Assembly (NCBI RefSeq): GCF_003330765.1
Contig: NZ_CP024902.1
Coordinates: 372,001-436,000, forward strand
DNA: 64,000 nucleotides
Origin: Burkholderia pyrrocinia
GTDB taxonomy: Bacteria; Pseudomonadota; Gammaproteobacteria; Burkholderiales; Burkholderiaceae
Direction of reading: 5' to 3'
Shown: piece by piece, positions 14,826 through 23,720 of the stretch
Numbering within the stretch: the first letter of the stretch is position 1
Layout: every line of letters begins with the position of its first letter
Made by a program: the position numbers and the translations under genes
Notes under the pieces: generated by a model
The model's input: the letters and a program-made list of their open reading frames with translations, nothing else
The model's database searches: none
Told to the model about the DNA's origin: nothing

Positions 14826-14854
14826 TTGTAATAATCCTTGAAAACTGTCATATC
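14826..14854 (+). promoter_or_regulatory. Possible promoter of the AGCS symporter gene
   Basis: TTGTAA, 17 bases, CATATC lies in an A/T-rich patch 65 bases before the start codon. The rest of the 14,664-14,919 gap holds a GC-rich partial palindrome around 14,868-14,890 and no other feature I can support. Confidence 0.3.
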
Positions 14855-14919
14855 ATGTCGCCCCTCGGGCCGCGTTCGCGGCGGCCGCATGTGACTGACC
14901 CTATTTGCAAGGACTCTGG

Positions 14920-16410
14920 ATGGAAGCACTCGTGCATGGGCTGATCGACGCCGTCAACGGCGTGTTGTGGAACTACGTGCTGATTGCGCTGCTGCTCGGC
15001 GTCGGCGCGTGGTTCACGTTGCGGTTCCGGATGATCCAGCTGAAGGCGCTGTTCCTCAGCATGAAGCTGGTCGGCAGCAAGGGCGAGCCGGGCAGCATTT
15101 CGTCGTTCCAGGCGTTCGCGACAGGGCTCGCGAGCCGCGTCGGTACCGGCAACATCGCGGGCGTCGCGGTCGCGCTGACGGTCGGCGGGCCGGGCGCGAT
15201 CTTCTGGATGTGGATGACCGCGCTCGTCGGGATGTCGTCCGCGTTCGTCGAAGCGACGCTCGCGCAGATCTTCAAGGTGTCGCACCCGGACGGCAGCTAT
15301 CGCGGCGGCCCCGCGTACTACATCCAGACGGGTCTGCGTTCGCGCGGCTTCGGCGTGCTGTTCTCGCTGTCGCTGATCCTCGCGTTCGGCTTCGTGTTCA
15401 ACGCGGTGCAGGCCAATGCGATCGCCGACGCGTTCCATACGTCGTTCGGCTGGAGCCGCGAGACGGTCGGCCTCGGTCTCGTGCTGCTGAGCGCGCCGAT
15501 CATCTTCGGCGGCATCCGCCGCATCGCGACGGTCGCGCAGGTGATCGTGCCGCTGATGGCGATCGGCTACCTCGCGCTCGCGGTCTACGCGGTCGCGACC
15601 CACATCGCGCTGGTGCCGGGCGTGATCGCATTGATCGTGAAGAGCGCGTTCGGCCTCGAACAGGCGGCGGGCGGCCTGACGGGCTATGCGGTGAGCCAGG
15701 CGATCGCGATCGGCGTGAAGCGCGGGCTGTTCTCGAATGAGGCGGGGATGGGCAGCGCGCCGAACGCGGCCGCGACCGCGAGCACGCGGCACCCCGTCAC
15801 GCAGGGGCTGATCCAGATGCTCGGCGTGTTCGTCGACACGATCGTGATCTGCAGCGCGACCGCGTTCGTGATCCTGCTGTCGGGCCAGTACGAGCTCGGC
15901 ACCGGCATGGAAGGCGCGGCGCTCACGCAGCGCGCGATCTCGAGCCACGTCGGCGACTGGGGCGGCATCTACATGGCCGTTGCGATTTTCTTCCTCGCGT
16001 TCTCGTCGGTGATCGGCAATTACGCGTACGCGGAAGGCAACGTCGAATTCATCACGAAGCGGCGCGGCGTGCTGCCGCTGTTCCGCGTCGCGGTGCTGGG
16101 CATGGTGATGTTCGGCAGCGTCGGGCAACTGCCGCTCGTATGGGCGATGGCCGATACGAGCATGGGGCTGATGGCGATCATCAACCTGATCGCGATCCTC
16201 GCGCTTGGCAAGCATGCGCACGCCGCGTGGTCGGACTATCGTCGCCAGCGCGCGGCAGGCATCGCCGATCCGGTGTTCACGCGCAACACGATCCCCGAAC
16301 TCGCGCGCGTGCTGCCGGCCGACGTGTGGGGCGAGCATGGCCCGCTGCCGCAGCGTCCGGTTGCGGCCGACGCGACGAACGCGGCGCGCGCCGCGGTGCG
16401 CGAGTCATGA
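14920..16410 (+). CDS. Sodium:alanine (AGCS family) symporter
   Basis: Inner-membrane amino-acid:cation symporter of the alanine/glycine family, driving uptake of alanine or glycine with Na+ or H+. The 496 residues show about ten to eleven hydrophobic segments and the AGCS motifs FATGLASRVGTGNIAGVA (about residues 70-87) and FSNEAGMGSAPNAAA in the middle. The ATG was chosen because AAGGA lies six bases upstream; a TTG five codons earlier is possible but lacks a site. The stop overlaps the thpR start in ATGA. The exact substrate cannot be read from sequence. Confidence 0.88.
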   Translation: MEALVHGLIDAVNGVLWNYVLIALLLGVGAWFTLRFRMIQLKALFLSMKLVGSKGEPGSISSFQAFATGLASRVGTGNIAGVAVALTVGGPGAIFWMWMTALVGMSSAFVEATLAQIFKVSHPDGSYRGGPAYYIQTGLRSRGFGVLFSLSLILAFGFVFNAVQANAIADAFHTSFGWSRETVGLGLVLLSAPIIFGGIRRIATVAQVIVPLMAIGYLALAVYAVATHIALVPGVIALIVKSAFGLEQAAGGLTGYAVSQAIAIGVKRGLFSNEAGMGSAPNAAATASTRHPVTQGLIQMLGVFVDTIVICSATAFVILLSGQYELGTGMEGAALTQRAISSHVGDWGGIYMAVAIFFLAFSSVIGNYAYAEGNVEFITKRRGVLPLFRVAVLGMVMFGSVGQLPLVWAMADTSMGLMAIINLIAILALGKHAHAAWSDYRRQRAAGIADPVFTRNTIPELARVLPADVWGEHGPLPQRPVAADATNAARAAVRES

Positions 16411-16973
16411 ACGGCGACCGGCTCCGTGCGTTCGTCGCGCTGATACCCGATGCGGCATCGCGCGACGCACTGCACGCGTTGCCGGTCACCCGTGGCGCGC
16501 GGCGCACGCTGCCCGCGCAACTGCACATGACGCTCGCGTTCATCGGCGCGATCGAACGGGAACGTTGCGACGCGCTGGCCGCACGCCTGCCCGCGCTCGC
16601 GGCAGCGCATGCGCTGCCGTTGCTGCCGGTCGAACGGATCGCGTGGTGGCCGAGCCTGCCGCGCGCGAGGCTGATCGTCGCGGAGCTTGATGCCGATCCC
16701 GCGTGCGTGGCGCTGAATGCCGGGCTGGCGGCGCTGCTGGGCGAACTCGGCGTGCCGGCCGACCGGCGGCCGTTCCGGCCGCACGTGACGCTCGCGCGGC
16801 TGCCGCGCGATGCGGTCGGCCAGCCTGCGCACGGCGGTGCGCCCGGGCGACCGGTCGTGCTGCGCATCGAAGCGCTGACGCTGTTCGAAAGCCGGCTGTC
16901 GCACGAGGGCGTGTCGCATTGGCCGATCGTGTCCGCACCGATCGCACGGGCGGACGGCCGGGCGACGCTGTGA
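16407..16973 (+). CDS. thpR: RNA 2',3'-cyclic phosphodiesterase (2'-5' RNA ligase family)
   Basis: Cytosolic 2H phosphoesterase superfamily enzyme; ThpR opens 2',3'-cyclic phosphates on RNA and can join 2'-5' bonds. The 188 residues carry both signature HxTx motifs, HMTLAF at residue 40 and HVTLAR at 126, at the usual spacing. The ATG overlaps the symporter stop by four bases, so the two are translationally coupled although no functional link is known. Confidence 0.85.
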   Translation: MNGDRLRAFVALIPDAASRDALHALPVTRGARRTLPAQLHMTLAFIGAIERERCDALAARLPALAAAHALPLLPVERIAWWPSLPRARLIVAELDADPACVALNAGLAALLGELGVPADRRPFRPHVTLARLPRDAVGQPAHGGAPGRPVVLRIEALTLFESRLSHEGVSHWPIVSAPIARADGRATL

Positions 16974-16985
16974 GCTGCGCCCGCG

Positions 16986-17087
16986 ATGCATTGCGATGCC
17001 GGGCGCCGCGAGCCGCCGCGCGAGCGCCGCGCCGATCCCGGAGCCTGCGCCGGTGATCAGCGCGATGCGCGCGGCGCGCCTACTCAC
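16986..17087 (-). pseudogene. N-terminal remnant of a short-chain dehydrogenase (SDR)
   Basis: Minus-strand codons from a GTG at 17087 read ARIALITGAGSGIGAALAR and then RLAAPG. This is the Rossmann TGxxxGIG opening of an SDR, but recognisable sequence stops after about 34 codons and the frame runs into the antisense of thpR. The GTG overlaps the stop of the ABC exporter gene (GTGA), as expected for a former downstream operon partner. A deletion has most likely removed the rest and joined the stub to the end of thpR. Confidence 0.6.
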
Positions 17088-18853
17088 GCGGCGACCTTGT
17101 CGCTGTCGTTTACGCGCTCGACGTTGATCGTGCCGACGTGGAACGCGGCCAGCGACTCGCGGTGCGCGATGCTGATGATCGCGGCCTTCGGCAGCCGCTC
17201 GGCGAACAGGTGGTAGAGCCGCGCCTCGTTGTCCGTGTCGAGCGCGCTCGTCGCTTCGTCGAGGAACAGGAAGTCGGGCTTGTGCAGCAGCACGCGCGCA
17301 CCGGCGAGGCGCTGCTGTTCGCCCGGCGACATCACGCGCGTCCAGTGCGCGGTTTCGTCGAGGCGGTCGGCGTATTCCTCGAGGCGGCAGGCACGCAGCG
17401 CGTCGCGGCAGGCGTCGTCGCTGAACGTGTCGGGCGTCGCCGGATAGGTGAGCGCGGCCTTCAGCGTGCCGATCGGCAAATAGCTCGTCTGCGGCACGAA
17501 CATCATCCGTGCGCCGACCGGCGCGTCGATCGCGCCGTCGCCGAACGGCCACAGGCCCGCGAGCGCGCGCATGAAGGTGCTCTTGCCGGAACCCGACTTG
17601 CCGATCACGAGCCAGCGCGAGCCGGGTTCGATCGTCACGCTGCCGATGTCCGCGAGCGCGTTGCCGTTCGGCAGCGCGAGCTTGAGCGACGACGTCGACA
17701 GCTTCGCCGCATCGACGTAGTGCAGGTTGATGCCGCCGTGCTCGGTCGCGGGCGACAGGCTTTCCTTCAGGTGCGACGTGCCCATCACGCGCTTGAATTC
17801 GCGCAGACGGTTGACGGTGGCGCGCCATTCGACCAGTGTCGAGTAACTGTTGATGAACCACGAGAACGAATCGCTGACGGTGCCGAAGGCGGACGAGATC
17901 TGCATCAGCACGCCGAACGAGAAGGCACCCGCGAAATAGCGCGGCGCGGCGACGACGAGCGGGAAGATGATCGCGATCTGCCCGTAGAAGCTCAGCACGA
18001 ACGTGAGCCGCTTCGTGTACTTCATCACGCGCCACCAGTTGTCGCGGATGCGCATGAAGAGGCTTTGCGCGTTGCCGGTCTCGGTCTTCTCGCCGTCGTA
18101 GAACGCGATCTGCTCGGCGTTCTCGCGCACGCGGATCAGCCCGAAGCGGAAATCGGCCTCGACGCGCTGCTGCTGGTAGTTGATCGACACGAGCGGATGG
18201 CCGACCTTCTGGATGATCAGCGAGCCGACCACCGCGTACAGCGCGGCCGCCCACACCATGTAGCCGGGAATCGCGATCGGCGTCGCGCCGAGCGAGACCG
18301 TCAGCGCACCGGCGAGCGACCACAGGATCGTGATGAACGACACGAGCGTGACGACCGTCGACAGCAGGTCGAGCGACAGCGCGAGCGTCGTGGTCGCGAA
18401 CGACTGGAGGTCGTCGGTGATCCGCTGGTCGGGGTTGTCGGCGAGGCGGTCGCGTTCGATCCGGTAGAACGCGCGATCGCCGAGCCACTGGCCGAGAAAA
18501 CGGTCGGTGAGCCACTGGCGCCAGCGGAAGCCGAGCATCTGCCGCAGGTAGCGGCCGTACACGGCGAAGATGATGAAGGCGAACGCGAGCGCGGAGAACT
18601 GCATCAGCAGGTTCGGGAAGTCGTGGACGTCCTTCGACTGCAGCGCGTTGTAGAACTCCGCGTTCCACTTGTTCAGCTTGACGTTGATCCACACCACGCA
18701 GAGGTTGATCGCGATGATCGTGACCAGCAGGCCCCACGCGATTTTCCATTCGGACGATACCCAGTAGGGCTTGATGAGGCTCCATGCGGATACCGGGCGC
18801 TCGTCCTGCGGCGCGTCGGAGGCGGAGCGGACGGGATCGATCGATTGGGTCAT
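17084..18853 (-). CDS. SbmA/BacA-type ABC transporter, fused permease and ATPase
   Basis: Inner-membrane ABC protein with an N-terminal SbmA/BacA-like membrane domain and C-terminal ATPase (589 residues), as in YddA-type and ABCD-type transporters; relatives move peptides or lipids. About six hydrophobic segments fill residues 30-330. Walker A GKSGSGKST starts near residue 418, the signature reads MSPGEQQRL, and Walker B is FLFLDEATSALD. The ATG at 18853 (MTQSIDPVR) starts the conserved region; an earlier in-frame ATG would add about 43 Arg-rich residues without family support. The substrate is unknown. An SDR stub overlaps its stop. Confidence 0.85.
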   Translation of the reverse strand: MTQSIDPVRSASDAPQDERPVSAWSLIKPYWVSSEWKIAWGLLVTIIAINLCVVWINVKLNKWNAEFYNALQSKDVHDFPNLLMQFSALAFAFIIFAVYGRYLRQMLGFRWRQWLTDRFLGQWLGDRAFYRIERDRLADNPDQRITDDLQSFATTTLALSLDLLSTVVTLVSFITILWSLAGALTVSLGATPIAIPGYMVWAAALYAVVGSLIIQKVGHPLVSINYQQQRVEADFRFGLIRVRENAEQIAFYDGEKTETGNAQSLFMRIRDNWWRVMKYTKRLTFVLSFYGQIAIIFPLVVAAPRYFAGAFSFGVLMQISSAFGTVSDSFSWFINSYSTLVEWRATVNRLREFKRVMGTSHLKESLSPATEHGGINLHYVDAAKLSTSSLKLALPNGNALADIGSVTIEPGSRWLVIGKSGSGKSTFMRALAGLWPFGDGAIDAPVGARMMFVPQTSYLPIGTLKAALTYPATPDTFSDDACRDALRACRLEEYADRLDETAHWTRVMSPGEQQRLAGARVLLHKPDFLFLDEATSALDTDNEARLYHLFAERLPKAAIISIAHRESLAAFHVGTINVERVNDSDKVAA

Positions 18854-19088
18854 GTGCTTCCTGATGAGTAGCCGGCGCGCGGGCCGGGCGAAGCCGGGCG
18901 CGCGCCGCGATAAGGCATGCCGGGGCGATGCGCCGACTGACGACGGGCGTCCGGATGGTCGCCCGCGCGTCTTAAACGGCACTTAAGGGCCGGCGGTGAC
19001 GCGGCAACCGGCCGCTCGCGCGGCCGGCCTGCGGGCATTGTGCCAGAGCGGCGCAGCGCGCCGGCGAATTTGCCGCATGGGGGACAGT

Positions 19089-19118
19089 TTGCGGCGCTTT
19101 CCGCTTTTATGGTCTAAT
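19089..19118 (+). promoter_or_regulatory. Probable promoter of the thiamine operon
   Basis: TTGCGG (19089-19094), 18 bases, TCTAAT (19113-19118). The predicted start of transcription near 19,126 falls just before the TPP aptamer. The rest of the 18,854-19,088 gap is GC-rich, with a short hairpin near 18,945-18,970 and nothing else I recognise. Confidence 0.4.
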
Positions 19119-19131
19119 GGCCGTCGACGAA

Positions 19132-19238
19132 ACAGGGGTGCTTCGAGGCGCGGCCGGCGGATGTTCCGGGCGGCGCGGCGAGGCTGAGAAAGACCCTTCG
19201 CACCCGATCCGGGTAATACCGGCGAGGGAAGTTTCTGA
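19132..19238 (+). ncRNA. Thiamine pyrophosphate riboswitch (THI element)
   Basis: The conserved TPP aptamer blocks are present in order: ACAGGGGTGC, a variable P3 stem, GGCTGAGAAAGACCCTT, GCACCCGATCCGGGTAATACC and GGCGAGGGAAGTTTC. The position directly upstream of thiO-thiS-thiG-thiE fits control of thiamine synthesis by its end product. The expression platform, between about 19,238 and the first start codon, is GC-rich, and I cannot decide between a terminator and sequestration of the ribosome site. Confidence 0.95.
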
Positions 19239-19356
19239 TCCCGCCGGGCCGCGCTGGCCGCCATCCCACATGGTCAGCGCCCGAGTCCCGCCCGGCCGGC
19301 CTTTGCTGCCGGTTTCGTCCTTTTGGGTACGCGCATTGCGCGTTACGGAAGGAATG

Positions 19357-19476
19357 ATGACCGCACAATCTTCAGTCTTTTGCATGGCTCCCGGCCCGAT
19401 GTCGCGTGCGTTCGCACGGGACGGCGCGTGCGCGTCGACGTTCGTCGTGCGCGCTCGCGCGGAGGGTGCGCGATGA
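19357..19476 (+). CDS. Possible 39-residue leader ORF between riboswitch and thiO
   Basis: A small frame beginning MTAQSSVFCMAP has GGAAGG a few bases upstream (an ATG lies one codon earlier) and its stop overlaps the thiO ATG in ATGA. It sits where the riboswitch expression platform acts, so its translation could be the regulated step. No family is recognised and the codon pattern is not decisive; it may be only a chance frame. Confidence 0.3.
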   Translation: MTAQSSVFCMAPGPMSRAFARDGACASTFVVRARAEGAR

Positions 19477-20609
19477 ACGTCCAGAATTCACGGCCGGATT
19501 TCGCGGTGCTCGGTGGCGGCCTCGTCGGCCGCCTGATCGCATGGCGGCTCGCGGGCGACGGGCATCGCGTCGCGCTCTACGAGCGCGGCGGCCCGGACGG
19601 CGAGCAGTCGGCCGCGTGGATCGCGGCCGCGATGCTCGCGCCGCTCGCGGAAGCGGCGAGCGCGGAGCTGCTGATCACCGAACTCGGCGCCGCGTCGCTC
19701 GCGCGCTGGCCGCAGTGGCTCGCGGAACTGCCCGAACCCGTATTCTTCCAGCATCACGGCACGCTTGTCGTCTGGCATCACGCGGATCGCGCGGAGGCGC
19801 CGCTGTTCGAGCGGCGCGTGCGCGCGAACGCGCCGGCCGACCTGTTCGACGGCGGCTTCGTCACGCTCGCCGGCGCGCAGGTCGACGCGGCCGAGCCCGC
19901 GCTCGCGGGCCGCTTCGCGCGCGGCCTGCTGCTGCCGCGCGAAGGCCAGCTCGACAATCGCCAGGCGCTGCGCGCGCTCGCGGCGGGCCTCGTCGAGCGC
20001 GGTGTCGACCTGCACTGGCACGTCGCGATCGACGAGGCGAACCTGCCCGCAGCGCATTTCACGATCGATTGCCGCGGGCTCGGCGCGAAACCCGTGCTGC
20101 CCGCGCTGCGCGGCATCCGCGGCGAAGTCGCGCGCGTGCATGCGCCTGGTATCGGGCTCACGCGGCCCGTGCGGCTGTTGCATCCGCGCTATCCGCTGTA
20201 CATCGCGCCGAAGCAGGACGATCTCTATGTGATCGGCGCGACCGAGGTCGAGGGCGAGGACATGTCGCCCGTCAGCGTGCGATCCGCGCTCGAACTGCTG
20301 AGCGCGGCGTTCTCCGTGCATCCGGCGTTCGGCGAGGCGCGCATCCTCGAACTCAATGCGCAGTGCCGGCCGACGCTGCCCGATCATCGCCCGGCGGTGA
20401 TCTGGGACGGTGCGTCGACGCTCGCCGTCAACGGCCTGTACCGGCACGGCTTCATGATCGCGCCGGAAGTCGCGCATGCGGCGGTCGGGTTCGCCGAAGC
20501 CTCGCTCGGCGGCGCGTTCGGCGATGCCGACGCGTTCGCCGCGTGGCGCGACGCCGCGCGCTGGCCGACGCTCCTTCATCACCGCAACGACGCGCGCCAG
20601 CCGGCCTGA
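19473..20609 (+). CDS. thiO: Glycine oxidase ThiO
   Basis: FAD-dependent oxidase that turns glycine into iminoglycine (dehydroglycine), the C2-N donor for the thiazole ring. The 378-residue protein has the dinucleotide motif VLGGGLVG near residues 12-19 followed by acidic YERGG, and the DAAO-family C-terminal NGLYRHGFMIAPE motif. The ATG is chosen by the GGAGGG site seven bases upstream. It is the first clear gene of thiO-thiS-thiG-thiE under the TPP riboswitch. Confidence 0.9.
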   Translation: MNVQNSRPDFAVLGGGLVGRLIAWRLAGDGHRVALYERGGPDGEQSAAWIAAAMLAPLAEAASAELLITELGAASLARWPQWLAELPEPVFFQHHGTLVVWHHADRAEAPLFERRVRANAPADLFDGGFVTLAGAQVDAAEPALAGRFARGLLLPREGQLDNRQALRALAAGLVERGVDLHWHVAIDEANLPAAHFTIDCRGLGAKPVLPALRGIRGEVARVHAPGIGLTRPVRLLHPRYPLYIAPKQDDLYVIGATEVEGEDMSPVSVRSALELLSAAFSVHPAFGEARILELNAQCRPTLPDHRPAVIWDGASTLAVNGLYRHGFMIAPEVAHAAVGFAEASLGGAFGDADAFAAWRDAARWPTLLHHRNDARQPA

Positions 20610-20641
20610 CGCGCGCCGCCGACCGAATCCGACCAAGCCTC

Positions 20642-20839
20642 ATGGATATCCAGATCAACCAACAGACCCTGACGCTGCCCGACGGCGCGACGGTGGCCGA
20701 CGCGCTCGCCGCGTACGGCGCGCGTCCGCCTTACGCGGTCGCGCTGAACGGCAACTTCGTCGCGCGCACGCAGCATGCGGCGCGCTCGCTCGCGGCGGGC
20801 GACAAGCTCGACGTCGTGCACCCCGTCGCGGGCGGCTGA
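20642..20839 (+). CDS. thiS: Sulfur carrier protein ThiS
   Basis: A ubiquitin-like carrier of 65 residues whose C-terminal Gly-Gly (VVHPVAGG end) is thiocarboxylated and gives sulfur to ThiG. Length and the LPDGATVADAL and YAVALNGNFV segments are typical. It lies 32 bases after thiO and 38 before thiG. Confidence 0.92.
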   Translation: MDIQINQQTLTLPDGATVADALAAYGARPPYAVALNGNFVARTQHAARSLAAGDKLDVVHPVAGG

Positions 20840-20877
20840 GCGCCGCCGGTTCGTCCCCGCTCTTCCAGGAAAACGAC

Positions 20878-21693
20878 ATGACGTCCCTTACCTCCGCCGA
20901 CGCGCTGACGCTGTACGGCGAACCCTTTGCAAGCCGCGTGCTGCTCGGCACGTCGCGCTATCCGTCGCTGCAGTCGCTGTCCGATTCGATCGCGGCGTCG
21001 CGACCGGGGATGGTGACGGTCGCGCTGCGCCGCCAGATGACGGGCGGCACGGCCGAAGCCGGCTTCTTCGACCTGCTCAAGCGCCACGCGGTGCCGCTGC
21101 TGCCGAACACGGCCGGCTGCCAGACCGTTGCCGAGGCAGTGACGACCGCGCACATGGCGCGCGAGGTATTCGGCACCGACTGGATCAAGCTCGAGCTGAT
21201 CGGCGACGACTACACGCTGCAACCCGACCCGGTCGGGCTGATCGAAGCCGCCGCACAACTGGTCAAGGACGGTTTCAAGGTGCTGCCGTACTGCACCGAG
21301 GATCTCGTGATCGGCCGGCGCCTGCTCGACGTGGGCTGCGAGGCGCTGATGCCGTGGGGCGCGCCGATCGGCACGGGCAAGGGCGTCGTGAACCCGTACG
21401 GCTTGCGCGTGCTGCGCGAACGGCTGCCCGACGTGCCGCTGATCGTCGACGCGGGGCTCGGCGTGCCGTCGCACGCGTGCCAGGTGATGGAGTGGGGCTT
21501 CGACGGCGTGCTGCTGAACACGGCCGTGTCGCAGGCCACGCACCCCGAGATCATGGCGCGCGCCTTTGCGCAGGGCGTCGAGGCCGGCCGTGCCGCGTAT
21601 CTCGCCGGGCCGATGGACGCGCGCGAGACCGCGCACGCGAGCACGCCGGTCGTCGGGATGCCGTTCTGGCACCAGGACGGGGGCGGCGCATGA
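20878..21693 (+). CDS. thiG: Thiazole synthase ThiG
   Basis: A TIM-barrel enzyme that condenses 1-deoxyxylulose-5-phosphate, dehydroglycine and ThiS-borne sulfur to thiazole phosphate. The 271 residues include the Schiff-base lysine Lys104 in DWIKLELIGD and the phosphate-binding glycines of GTGKG and DAGLGVPSHA. The AGGA site lies about seven bases before the ATG. Its stop overlaps the thiE start (ATGA). Confidence 0.94.
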   Translation: MTSLTSADALTLYGEPFASRVLLGTSRYPSLQSLSDSIAASRPGMVTVALRRQMTGGTAEAGFFDLLKRHAVPLLPNTAGCQTVAEAVTTAHMAREVFGTDWIKLELIGDDYTLQPDPVGLIEAAAQLVKDGFKVLPYCTEDLVIGRRLLDVGCEALMPWGAPIGTGKGVVNPYGLRVLRERLPDVPLIVDAGLGVPSHACQVMEWGFDGVLLNTAVSQATHPEIMARAFAQGVEAGRAAYLAGPMDARETAHASTPVVGMPFWHQDGGGA

Positions 21694-22814
21694 GCGCGCG
21701 CTTCGCCGATGCGTTCTGGCCGCCGGCCGACGAACTGGCCGAAGCGGCCGAACGGATTCGCGCACGGCTCGGCGACTGGCCGGGCGGCGCGGCGCCGTGG
21801 CGGCTTTGCGTGGCGACGCCCGTCGCGCCGGCCGACGGCGACGTGCTGATCGTGTCGGCCGGCGACCGTACCGCGCAGGCACGCGCGTCGGCCGCATCGC
21901 GGCCCGCGTCGCCGGATGCGGTCGCGATCGAATTCGACGAGCAGGGGGCGGCGCTGCATGCGGCGGGCGTGCGCTACGCGCTCGACGCCGCGCACCCGCT
22001 CGCGGACGACTGGATCGCGGCGCTCGCGGCGTTCCTCGATTGCGGCTTCGCGCCGGTCGACGCGCTGGTGCTCGCGCTTGCGTGGCGCGACGGCGACGAA
22101 ACGCGCGCCGCCGACGCCTGGCCGGTCGACGCAGCGCGGTTCCCGCGCGTCGCCGGGCTGCCGGCCGCGCCTGAGCCCGCGTTCGCGCCATGCCCCGCGC
22201 AGCTCGGCCTCTATCCGGTCGTGCCGGACGCCGAATGGGTCGAACGCGTGCTCGATTGCGGCGTGCGGACCGTGCAACTGCGCGTGAAAGGCGCAACGCC
22301 GGACGCATTGCGCCGGGAAATCGCACGCGCGGTCGCGGCCGGGCGCCGCTATCCCGATGCGCGCGTGTTCATCAACGATCACTGGCAGATCGCTGCAGAT
22401 GCAGGTGCGTACGGCGTTCATCTGGGTCAGGAGGACCTCGAGACGGCCGATCTGGCCGCGATCGCGCGCGCGGGCCTGCGGCTCGGACTGTCGAGCCATG
22501 GTTATTACGAAATGTTGCGGGCGCTGCACGAGCGTCCGAGCTACCTCGCGCTCGGCCCCGTGTACGCGACCGCGACCAAGGCCGTCGCTGCGCCGCCACA
22601 GGGACTCGCGCGGATTGCCCGCTACGCGCGCTTCGCGCGCGCGCGGGCGCCGCTCGTCGCGATCGGCGGGGTGGGGCTCGACACGCTGCCGGCCGTGCTG
22701 GCGACGGGCGTCGGCAGCGTCGCGGTGGTCAGTGCGGTCACGGGCGCCGCCGACTATCGGACTGCGCTTATTGCGCTGCAGCAATGTTTTGCCGGACAAT
22801 TTGACAATCATTGA
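21690..22814 (+). CDS. thiE: Thiamine-phosphate synthase ThiE with extra N-terminal domain
   Basis: Joins hydroxymethylpyrimidine diphosphate and thiazole phosphate to thiamine phosphate. The ThiE barrel occupies about residues 170-370: LGLYPVV, QLRVKG, the Mg-site FINDHWQIAADAGAYGVHLG, LGLSSHG, LGPVYAT and AIGGVG. Stand-alone ThiE is about 210 residues; this protein has 374. The first 170 residues form an Ala-rich domain in which WIAALAAFLDCGFAP and the following VDALVLALAWRDGD look like the C-terminal helices of HMP-phosphate kinase (ThiD), but no ATP or substrate motif remains. The start overlaps the thiG stop. Confidence 0.92.
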   Translation: MSARFADAFWPPADELAEAAERIRARLGDWPGGAAPWRLCVATPVAPADGDVLIVSAGDRTAQARASAASRPASPDAVAIEFDEQGAALHAAGVRYALDAAHPLADDWIAALAAFLDCGFAPVDALVLALAWRDGDETRAADAWPVDAARFPRVAGLPAAPEPAFAPCPAQLGLYPVVPDAEWVERVLDCGVRTVQLRVKGATPDALRREIARAVAAGRRYPDARVFINDHWQIAADAGAYGVHLGQEDLETADLAAIARAGLRLGLSSHGYYEMLRALHERPSYLALGPVYATATKAVAAPPQGLARIARYARFARARAPLVAIGGVGLDTLPAVLATGVGSVAVVSAVTGAADYRTALIALQQCFAGQFDNH

Positions 22815-22860
22815 CCGCAGGGCCCGGAACGGCGTCACGACATCATTCCAATGCAGGCCC

Positions 22861-22866
22861 TATAAT
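22861..22866 (+). promoter_or_regulatory. -10 box (TATAAT) upstream of mlaF
   Basis: A perfect TATAAT lies 33 bases before the mlaF GTG; no good -35 box is seen at 16-18 bases. It suggests the mla operon is transcribed separately from thiE, which ends 47 bases earlier. Confidence 0.35.
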
Positions 22867-22898
22867 TCGGCGTTCTGCGTAAAAGGACTGTCCGCTCC

Positions 22899-23720
22899 GT
22901 GAGCCCCACTCCTACCGAGACACTGCTGGAACTTCGCGACGTCGACTTCGGCTACGGCGACCGCCTCGTCCTGTCCAACCTGAACCTGCGCTTCGGGCGC
23001 GGGCAGGTTGTCGCGGTCATGGGCGGGTCGGGTTGCGGCAAGACGACCGTGCTGCGCCTGATCGGCGGCCTCGTGCGCGCGCGCCGCGGCCAGGTGCTGT
23101 TCGACGGCGCCGATGTCGGCGCGCAAACGCGCGACGGCCTGTACGCGCTGCGCCGCAAGATGGGCATGCTGTTCCAGTTCGGCGCGTTGTTCACCGACAT
23201 GTCGGTGTTCGAGAATGTCGCGTTCGCGCTGCGCGAGCATACCGACCTGCCCGAAGACCTGATCCGCGACCTCGTGCTGATGAAGCTCAACGCGGTCGGC
23301 CTGCGCGGCGCGCGCGACCTGATGCCGTCCGAGGTGTCGGGCGGGATGGCGCGCCGCATCGCGCTCGCGCGCGCGATCGCGCTCGATCCGCAACTCATCA
23401 TGTACGACGAGCCGTTCGCGGGCCTCGATCCGATCTCGCTCGGCATCACCGCGAATCTGATCCGCACGCTGAACCAGGCGCTTGGCGCAACGTCGATCCT
23501 CGTCACGCACGATGTGCCGGAATCGTTCGCGATCGCCGACTACGTGTATTTTCTGGCCAACGGCGGCGTGCTCGCGCAGGGTACGCCCGACGAGCTGCGC
23601 GCGTCGACCGACCCTAGCGTGCGGCAGTTCATCGACGGCGCGCCCGACGGCCCGTTCAAATTTCATTACACGAGCCCGCCGCTTGCCGCGGATTTCGGGC
23701 TCGGCGGAGGGCGCGCATGA
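22899..23720 (+). CDS. mlaF: Phospholipid ABC transporter ATPase MlaF
   Basis: Cytoplasmic ATPase of the MlaFEDB inner-membrane complex, which maintains outer-membrane lipid asymmetry. The 273 residues have Walker [10 protein letters not shown] at about 42-50, the Mla-type signature [14 protein letters not shown], Walker [14 protein letters not shown] and the switch histidine in LVTHD. The GTG start is supported by AAAGGA about ten bases upstream. The order mlaF-E-D-A-C-B followed by ibaG-murA resembles the E. coli region but contains mlaA as well. Confidence 0.93.
   Translation: MSPTPTETLLELRDVDFGYGDRLVLSNLNLRFGRGQVVAVMGGSGCGKTTVLRLIGGLVRARRGQVLFDGADVGAQTRDGLYALRRKMGMLFQFGALFTDMSVFENVAFALREHTDLPEDLIRDLVLMKLNAVGLRGARDLMPSEVSGGMARRIALARAIALDPQLIMYDEPFAGLDPISLGITANLIRTLNQALGATSILVTHDVPESFAIADYVYFLANGGVLAQGTPDELRASTDPSVRQFIDGAPDGPFKFHYTSPPLAADFGLGGGRA

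Noticed and set aside
16236..18785. Long minus-strand frame across thpR and the ABC exporter
   Set aside because: Only the short SDR stretch in it is meaningful; the rest is antisense of thpR and an out-of-phase reading of the exporter.
18940..18972. Hairpin near 18,945-18,970 as a terminator
   Set aside because: The stem is imperfect and no T-run follows on either strand.
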